Both the position numbers and the translations under genes were made by a program. 47,874 nt of DNA from the NCBI GenBank assembly GCA_013202495.1, contig JABMQQ010000130.1, positions 1 through 47,874 on the forward strand, given 5' to 3'. The notes under the pieces are model-generated. The model saw only the letters and a list, made by a program, of their open reading frames with translations. It did not search any database and had not been told where the DNA came from. Shown one piece after another: positions 42,744 through 47,874 of this stretch (position 1 is the first letter of the stretch; each line of letters begins with the position of its first letter). Origin of the DNA: Fidelibacterota bacterium. GTDB lineage: Bacteria > Fidelibacterota > UBA8477 > JABMPR01.

Positions 42744-43844
42744 TTATTTCAACAGGATCACTTTCTGACTGACCTTTTGGTTTGCAGAGCTCACTTGAAT
42801 GATATATGACCCACTGGCTAGCAATTCTCCTGCCTGGTTACGTCCATCCCAACTAATTGTTTGGTAATTACGACCATTCGAAGGCAGAATAGACTGATGC
42901 TTTAGATTGCCTGAAGTATCATATATAAAAATATTGAGATCAATTGATTCGGGTGTATCAAATGAGAGTCTCACTTCTCCATTGAAGGGATTTGGATAAG
43001 CAGGTGACAAGTGAAATTCTGTCGGATTAATATATTGGTTCTCATCAACTGATAGCGCAGGTCCATCATATCCCAGGGCAGAAGGCGTGGTCATACATAA
43101 GATTAAATATCCACCATTAAATACAACATTGGCAGGTGTGAAATCGACATTGTTCCCATCCCACGTATGAGTTGCTTTCTGCCAGCGAGATGTGACCCAA
43201 AAATCAAAGTCATCTCTCCATAAAGGAGTAAAATCGTTATTTGTACCTGTGGAACCATTACCTGGATCGTAGGCAGCATAAGATGCCCAGTCATAAAATG
43301 CGTATACTGGTAAGATGTCAGGATTAAATGAGCCAGCCCAGGTTGTGTTTGAGGGTTGCCAGATATTCATCATGAGTTTTTGAGCATGGTACACAGAATC
43401 TGCTCGCTCCCCAGAAACCGTACGCAAGAGTCGATCTCCTTCATACCATCGAATGGCATCTGGAGTCCATTCAAATACATAAGTCGTAAATTCTAGATGG
43501 GGATTGACTGTGAGGAATACTTCAGAGGCATCTCCCCATTCATTCTGAATGATGACATTTGTCGAAACTTTATTATTGAGTTTTCCCATCCATTCCAGGT
43601 CAATTTCATTCCAATGCTGTGTCCCACTCAATCCCTGGGCATGATAATCTCTATAAGTAAAAAAGGAGCTCACAACGCCATGCCCTGCCGCTGACTTCAT
43701 TCTAACTTCAAAGCGGCCATACAAATAACTTTCGAAGGTTCTAAACTCTCCCCCGCGATAAAGTTTTGCATGACCTGCCACTGAGATTAGCAGTAATATG
43801 CATATTGTTAGAAAGCGGATTTTGGGAGTCATACCTGTTGTCAT
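42744..43844 (-). CDS. GH16 lichenase, circularly permuted, T9SS tail
   Basis: This 366-residue enzyme is a family GH16 beta-1,3-1,4-glucanase (lichenase). The catalytic motif is Glu80, Asp82 and Glu84 in HWNEIDLEWMG. The domain order is unusual: the protein opens right after the signal peptide with YRGGEFRTFESYLYGRFEVR, which in Bacillus lichenases is internal, while the strands that normally start the fold (LWRDDFDFWVTSRWQKA, HTWDGN, FNGGYLILCMTTP) come after the catalytic core at about 205-260. This is the natural circular permutation known from the Fibrobacter succinogenes lichenase. A T9SS type A tail (SPAYPNPFNGEVRLSF, about 285-366) follows. Two in-frame ATGs are near the start (43844 and 43832). 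Its neighbour upstream is a paralogue 7 nt away. Confidence 0.92.
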   Translation of the reverse strand: MTTGMTPKIRFLTICILLLISVAGHAKLYRGGEFRTFESYLYGRFEVRMKSAAGHGVVSSFFTYRDYHAQGLSGTQHWNEIDLEWMGKLNNKVSTNVIIQNEWGDASEVFLTVNPHLEFTTYVFEWTPDAIRWYEGDRLLRTVSGERADSVYHAQKLMMNIWQPSNTTWAGSFNPDILPVYAFYDWASYAAYDPGNGSTGTNNDFTPLWRDDFDFWVTSRWQKATHTWDGNNVDFTPANVVFNGGYLILCMTTPSALGYDGPALSVDENQYINPTEFHLSPAYPNPFNGEVRLSFDTPESIDLNIFIYDTSGNLKHQSILPSNGRNYQTISWDGRNQAGELLASGSYIIQVSSANQKVSQKVILLK

Positions 43845-43851
43845 AAGAATT

Positions 43852-45678
43852 TCATTTCAGTAATAATATTTTTCTGTTTTGTTGGAAATCGTCAGTTGCA
43901 AATCTCACGAAATATACGCCGCTGGACAGATCGTTACCTTGCAGGAGTAGTTGATAGGCTCCCCGTGTGTACAATTGGGAAGCTAAAATTTTAACTTCAG
44001 CCCCTCTCAAATCAAAAAGTGAAATCTTGACCTCAGCAGTTTCAGGGATTGAAAATTCCAGTCTGGTCGAATCATTAAAGGGATTTGGGAATATTTTTGT
44101 CAATTCATATTGTGGAGGTAGCGCAGGCTTATCAATCCCCACCCAGTAGCTGCCATCAATTTGTATGGCATTCAATAATGGACCAGCATAGGCATAGGAT
44201 TCACCATATATGAGAGCAGCACCTACTATATCCAGCGTACCATCAGTTATTTCCCAACCTGAGAGAGCGACAGTGAATATACCATAATTCCCAGATTGTT
44301 CATACACATCCAATTCAGCCACAACCAGGGAGTCTTCCACAAAGAGCTCGAATACCCGTTCCCCTACTCCAGTGTAGTAGTGTTCAGCAAAATGGAGTTG
44401 AATATCAAATACACCTGGAGCGAGACGAACATGATAGCGTGAATATCGATTGAGAGAGGTTGCCATCACTGAATCGAGGTCAGTGCCTTCCAGATCAGGG
44501 TAATCGGCTGCGGTCTGATAGTTCCCGCCATCATGACCATACTCCACATCTATGGACCACCATTGATCTGGTAGGAATCCATTCGCACCTGGTCCTGCGC
44601 AGTCAATATTGATGGGTAATTCCAGTGGTGTGGGCATGGTAATGGAAGTAAAAGTCACAGCCTGTGAATTTTGATTGATGGACTGATCTAAAACATTTTG
44701 AGCATACACTGTGGATGTAGAGCTGATTTCCAAACCCTCTATTCTCAATCCAACAGTCCGTTGGTCCTCATATAAATGAACAGCGCTGATAGGGTGGTTT
44801 GGGATAGTAAATATTGTGGATTGATTGGTGTGGTCTACATCCAATTCTTTATTAAATCGAACTACAACCGAATCAGCGTTATGTGCTCTGGCCCATAAAA
44901 TAACCGGGGCAGTATTGTCATTATAGCCTTCATATCCTGGTCTGGTGAGACATAGTATCATGTTCCCATCTTCGTAGACAATATTTTCCTCCATGAGAAC
45001 TGAATTGTTCCCATTCCAGGTATGGTCATCACTTTTTTCCCATAGCGTATCAATGAATGCATCGAAGTTATCGGTCCAAAGTGGGGAAAAATTAGAATCT
45101 GTACCCACACTACCAGTCCCAGGAGTATAAATAGCGCAGGATACCCAATCGTAATAGGCATAGCGTGGCATGGTGCTGGGATCAATAAATCCGACCCAAT
45201 CAGTATAGGATGGTGTCCAGATATTCATCATAAGTTTGGCTGATTGTGAGAGTGATGCGACATGCTCCCCGGTTTGTCGATAAAACTCCTCGCCATCAAT
45301 AAACCAGGCGACATAGTCAGGGGTCCATTCAAAGGCATAGTTATGAAAGCCAATGTGTGGATTAAAATTTATAGGATGTTGTCTCAGATGAGAGCCCCGC
45401 TCATCGATGACATTCACATCAACATTGTCTGGCCAGCGACCCAAAACTTCAAAATCGATTTCACACCAATCTGTCTCTGGAAAGGAATCATTATATGTGA
45501 AAAAACTTGCCAGGAACCCTTCTCCCTGGGGTGATTTCAGACGAGTTTCGAAGCGTCCGTACTGAAAATACTCATGGGTTCTTAATTCAGCTCCACTATA
45601 GAACTGGGCGTGGATATTACTCGTTATAGAGTATGCGATAAGTAGGAGGAGTAAATATTTTGTGTGGTGTCGAAACAT
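43852..45678 (-). CDS. GH16 lichenase, circularly permuted, malectin domain, T9SS tail
   Basis: This 608-residue enzyme is the longer paralogue of the next GH16. After a signal peptide (to about 25) it begins YSGAELRTHEYFQYGRFETR and has the catalytic triad Glu73, Asp75 and Glu77 in CEIDFEVLG. The displaced N-terminal strands (PLWTDNFDAFIDTLWEKSDD, HTWNGN, DGNMILCLTRPG) lie after the core at about 200-250, the Fibrobacter-type circular permutation. Then follow a Big_5/Ig-like domain (about 258-350), a malectin-like carbohydrate-binding domain (about 355-505, with RYHVRLAPGVFDIQLHFAEH) and a T9SS tail (about 522-608, FPNPFNDSTRLEFS). It should cleave mixed-linkage beta-glucan at the cell surface. 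It is 2 nt downstream of the PpiC-like gene. Confidence 0.92.
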   Translation of the reverse strand: MFRHHTKYLLLLLIAYSITSNIHAQFYSGAELRTHEYFQYGRFETRLKSPQGEGFLASFFTYNDSFPETDWCEIDFEVLGRWPDNVDVNVIDERGSHLRQHPINFNPHIGFHNYAFEWTPDYVAWFIDGEEFYRQTGEHVASLSQSAKLMMNIWTPSYTDWVGFIDPSTMPRYAYYDWVSCAIYTPGTGSVGTDSNFSPLWTDNFDAFIDTLWEKSDDHTWNGNNSVLMEENIVYEDGNMILCLTRPGYEGYNDNTAPVILWARAHNADSVVVRFNKELDVDHTNQSTIFTIPNHPISAVHLYEDQRTVGLRIEGLEISSTSTVYAQNVLDQSINQNSQAVTFTSITMPTPLELPINIDCAGPGANGFLPDQWWSIDVEYGHDGGNYQTAADYPDLEGTDLDSVMATSLNRYSRYHVRLAPGVFDIQLHFAEHYYTGVGERVFELFVEDSLVVAELDVYEQSGNYGIFTVALSGWEITDGTLDIVGAALIYGESYAYAGPLLNAIQIDGSYWVGIDKPALPPQYELTKIFPNPFNDSTRLEFSIPETAEVKISLFDLRGAEVKILASQLYTRGAYQLLLQGNDLSSGVYFVRFATDDFQQNRKILLLK

Positions 45679-45680
45679 AG

Positions 45681-47195
45681 CTAGTCCCCCATTTTCCTGC
45701 CATAGTTGAGTTTATTATCAGTTGTCAAGCGTGGGAAAGCCGGTACACTGAGTGGGAAGGGTACATTTCTATTACTTACCATCATGGGAATGTTGCTCAG
45801 CTCTATTTCCTCAAACATATCAGTATCTATCTCAATAAAGTCTGAATACTTATTTTGGAGTGAATCTATATAAGGATCCATATAGGTTTCTAAAATATCA
45901 ATTTCATTCAGCTTCAATGAGTCAGAGAGGCTATCCATAGCGGATCTCAGATAATCATTACGGCTCTGGCGGCTGACATAATGATCTTCCCACATCTGTG
46001 TGGACTGAACAATATTTGTAACCTCATCATATCCCAATCTGTAAGCCTCTTCTGTGAGGTAGTAATCTCTCACCATATCTGCTATGGCATATTTCAGCTG
46101 TTCAGGAAACTCACCATGGGACATAGTTTTGCTCCTGAATACCAAAGGATGCTTTTTGAGGTAAGCTTCAAACCTATCGATGGTCCAGGTCTCCCCATTC
46201 ACATCAAATAGTAGGGCATCACCAGGAATTCCGCCAGGTAAATCATTTAAGGACTCAGTGAACACTTGCTCCTCAGCATTCCAAACTGCGCGATTGAGCA
46301 TTTTCTTTTTGTCTTCGGCTGATCGTAAATATAATTGTGCAGATCGAGCAGAGTAGGATTTGAATACTTCTCTATTGAGATTCATCTCCTTATCAGCCAT
46401 GATAGTGCCGACGTAGCGTTTATAAATATCATCGGCCTGCACTTCAATGAGACGAGTATGGACATCCTCCCATTGTTGCTTTTTACTGAGCTCGGTAACA
46501 GCAGGTCTATCAATCCACCCCTGTAGCTTTAAAACGATGTACTGTCCATCTTCGAGCGCCATGGGACCTATCTCAGCACCCTTCTGATGATTCCCATCAA
46601 AAATGGCTGATCGAATATTTATATCTTCACGATCGAACCAGGTTAAAGATTTCTCAGGAATTGAATCAGAACCGGATAGTGATCTGGCCATGGTTTCAAA
46701 ATCGTAGCCATCAATGGTCGCGGCATTCCAGGCTTTGGCTGCATTAGAATCAGGTAAACTCACGAATTGGATAGTATAGGTTCGGCTGGCGAGGCGATTT
46801 GACCTTTTAAGCTCTGATGTATCTATGACAACGGCATCAAAGGCCTGCTTTTTAAATAGCCACTGTCTCATGGTCTGCTCCTGTCGACCCTGGATATAGG
46901 CATTAAAATCGCTATCCGCCTTAATGGGTGAATCTGGATGCTCTAATGCCAGCAGTTTCTCTGAGATAAGGCTATTCAAAATGATTTTGCGATGGATATA
47001 ATTTGTACCACTACAATAATTGGGACGAATAGTGTACTCTGAGCGACGCATGAAGTCTTCTTTTGTAATCACACGGTCCCCTATTTTGGCGAGGATCTCG
47101 CCTGCAGGAACAGTTTCCGATTCGCAGCTCACAAAAAGCAACAAAGCCACCCCGAATGTTATCGTCAGGGTGGCTTTAATTGATGGATAATTCAT
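45681..47195 (-). CDS. PpiC/SurA-like peptidyl-prolyl isomerase lipoprotein
   Basis: This 504-residue lipoprotein (lipobox FVSC, about Cys24) has a SurA-type N-terminal chaperone region (GEILAKIGDRVITKEDFMRR, then a helical block to about 115) and a parvulin-like domain (about 135-235: YTIQFVSLP, DFETMARSLSGSD, GPMALEDGQYIVLKLQGW). The remaining 270 residues are helical and may embrace client proteins. Such proteins fold outer-membrane or exported proteins in the periplasm. It sits between a PorV-like gene (3 nt) and a T9SS cargo gene (2 nt), so it may serve export of the glucanases encoded downstream. Isomerase activity is not certain because the parvulin part is divergent. Confidence 0.75.
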   Translation of the reverse strand: MNYPSIKATLTITFGVALLLFVSCESETVPAGEILAKIGDRVITKEDFMRRSEYTIRPNYCSGTNYIHRKIILNSLISEKLLALEHPDSPIKADSDFNAYIQGRQEQTMRQWLFKKQAFDAVVIDTSELKRSNRLASRTYTIQFVSLPDSNAAKAWNAATIDGYDFETMARSLSGSDSIPEKSLTWFDREDINIRSAIFDGNHQKGAEIGPMALEDGQYIVLKLQGWIDRPAVTELSKKQQWEDVHTRLIEVQADDIYKRYVGTIMADKEMNLNREVFKSYSARSAQLYLRSAEDKKKMLNRAVWNAEEQVFTESLNDLPGGIPGDALLFDVNGETWTIDRFEAYLKKHPLVFRSKTMSHGEFPEQLKYAIADMVRDYYLTEEAYRLGYDEVTNIVQSTQMWEDHYVSRQSRNDYLRSAMDSLSDSLKLNEIDILETYMDPYIDSLQNKYSDFIEIDTDMFEEIELSNIPMMVSNRNVPFPLSVPAFPRLTTDNKLNYGRKMGD

Positions 47196-47198
47196 AGT

Positions 47199-47874
47199 TT
47201 AGAAGGTTAAGCCTAAAGTATAGGCGTGGGTCCTTCCCATGATGCCAGCTTCCTTGAAAGCATAGTCAACTTTTACTGAACGGTTTCCAGGTACATAGAG
47301 TTCAATCCCGCCACCTGCAGTTAAACCAAATTCAGTTTCATCCATATAAAGCGCTTTGTATCCACCTCTAATGAAGAATTTCCCAGAATTAGAGATCTTC
47401 AAAGCGTATTCAGCACCCAAATTAATTGATTCTGAATTGTTATTGGGATGCAATGCATCAACTGCCAACGTCAATGATTGGAAGCTTGTTTGAATGGGTT
47501 TGTAGGACAGACCTATTCTAAACATCAGCGGGAGTTCCCAGGCCTGCGTTCTGTATTGACCAATCACATCACCATAGTTACCAGTTTCATCGATGGAAAT
47601 ATCAATGGGTTGTATCAGGTCGATACCATCATACTGCATGCGACTCCCATAATTTGAGATACTCATGCCAATGTCCAGACCACTTCCCTTCTCACCTCGA
47701 GGTGAAAAGAATTGGGTTTTGACAATGACACCGAGGTCGATGGCAAACGCAGAGGCGCTCTCATGCCAGATCTGGGAATTGATCATTTTAGCCGTAGCAC
47801 CAAAGGAGAACCAATTGGCTATTTTCCTGGCATAAGAGAGACCTACTGCGAAATCATTAGCTGTAAAATATTCA
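47199..47874 (-). CDS. PorV/UPF0164-like outer-membrane protein (partial)
   Basis: The gene runs off the right edge; 225 codons of its 3' part are visible, the frame staying open from 47874 with no start needed inside. The visible sequence (FAVGLSYARKIANWFSFGATAKMINSQIW in two pieces, then DLGVIVKTQFF, LDIGMSISNYG, LMFRIGLSYKP, TAGGGIELYV, and the terminal THAYTLGLTF) is a series of beta-hairpins of the FadL-like PorV/PorQ (UPF0164) barrel family. PorV in Bacteroidota shuttles T9SS cargo to the attachment complex. As the first visible gene of the glucan cluster it may be a dedicated partner for the T9SS cargo proteins that follow. Confidence 0.8.
   Translation of the reverse strand, partial: EYFTANDFAVGLSYARKIANWFSFGATAKMINSQIWHESASAFAIDLGVIVKTQFFSPRGEKGSGLDIGMSISNYGSRMQYDGIDLIQPIDISIDETGNYGDVIGQYRTQAWELPLMFRIGLSYKPIQTSFQSLTLAVDALHPNNNSESINLGAEYALKISNSGKFFIRGGYKALYMDETEFGLTAGGGIELYVPGNRSVKVDYAFKEAGIMGRTHAYTLGLTF

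Noticed and set aside
33099-47874. A classical Bacteroidota polysaccharide utilisation locus
   Set aside because: No SusC-type TonB receptor, SusD lipoprotein, hybrid sensor or anti-sigma gene is present in the visible cluster.

Overview
The window reads as a chromosomal segment of a Gram-negative, obligately or facultatively anaerobic bacterium of the FCB superphylum. Evidence is the recurring C-terminal type IX secretion (T9SS, type A) sorting domain with the NYPNPFN-like signature in five proteins, a PorV/UPF0164-type outer-membrane protein, many lipoproteins, moderate GC content, and a permuted lichenase otherwise known from Fibrobacter. Neomarinimicrobiota, Calditrichota or a close relative is my best guess; species cannot be named. 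I see no tRNA, rRNA, CRISPR array, insertion sequence or transcription-factor gene.

Layout. (1) 228-2211, minus strand: a transglutaminase-like lipoprotein and a DUF1207-like outer-membrane protein. (2) 2438-11547, plus strand: six genes that all overlap their neighbours by 4-14 nt: a b-type-cytochrome-like membrane protein, a membrane-anchored ferredoxin/FAD/NAD(P) oxidoreductase, three multihaem c-type cytochromes with 20, up to 36 and up to 10 haem motifs, and a beta-barrel outer-membrane protein. Together they look like a complete electron conduit from cytoplasmic NAD(P)H (or the quinone pool) through the periplasm to the outside. (3) 11586-28261, minus strand: a fibre-like repeat protein, two giant T9SS cargo proteins (2406 and about 2075 aa) that share an unnamed GEECRG module, and a small anchored protein. 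(4) 28262-28946: non-coding apart from a promoter with a palindromic operator candidate and a decayed gene fragment. (5) 28947-47874, minus strand: a nearly gapless 13-gene cluster for beta-glucan use, running from a PorV-like protein (cut by the window edge) and a PpiC-like lipoprotein through two GH16 lichenases, a GH5-CBM6 enzyme, an HlyD-like protein, a VTC-domain protein, a DUF4956 membrane protein, a GH5 and a GH2 enzyme, a sodium:solute symporter, GH94 cellobiose phosphorylase and a GH9 cellulase.

How it works together (inference). Surface enzymes exported by T9SS (GH16, GH16, GH5-CBM6) cut mixed-linkage beta-glucan or cellulose; lipoprotein GH5 and GH9 enzymes and a GH2 enzyme trim the oligomers; a Na+ symporter imports cellobiose or glucose; cytosolic GH94 splits cellobiose phosphorolytically, saving ATP. 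No SusC/SusD pair is present, so this is a glucan locus of a different design from the Bacteroidota one. Reductant from this sugar metabolism could leave through the cytochrome conduit encoded 17 kb away.

Most notable: the run of up to 66 haem motifs in three consecutive genes, including four exact 231-nt triheme repeats with CX4CH motifs; two naturally circularly permuted lichenases carrying T9SS tails; and a VTC-DUF4956-HlyD cassette embedded in the glucan operon with a PorV-like protein and a chaperone at its head.
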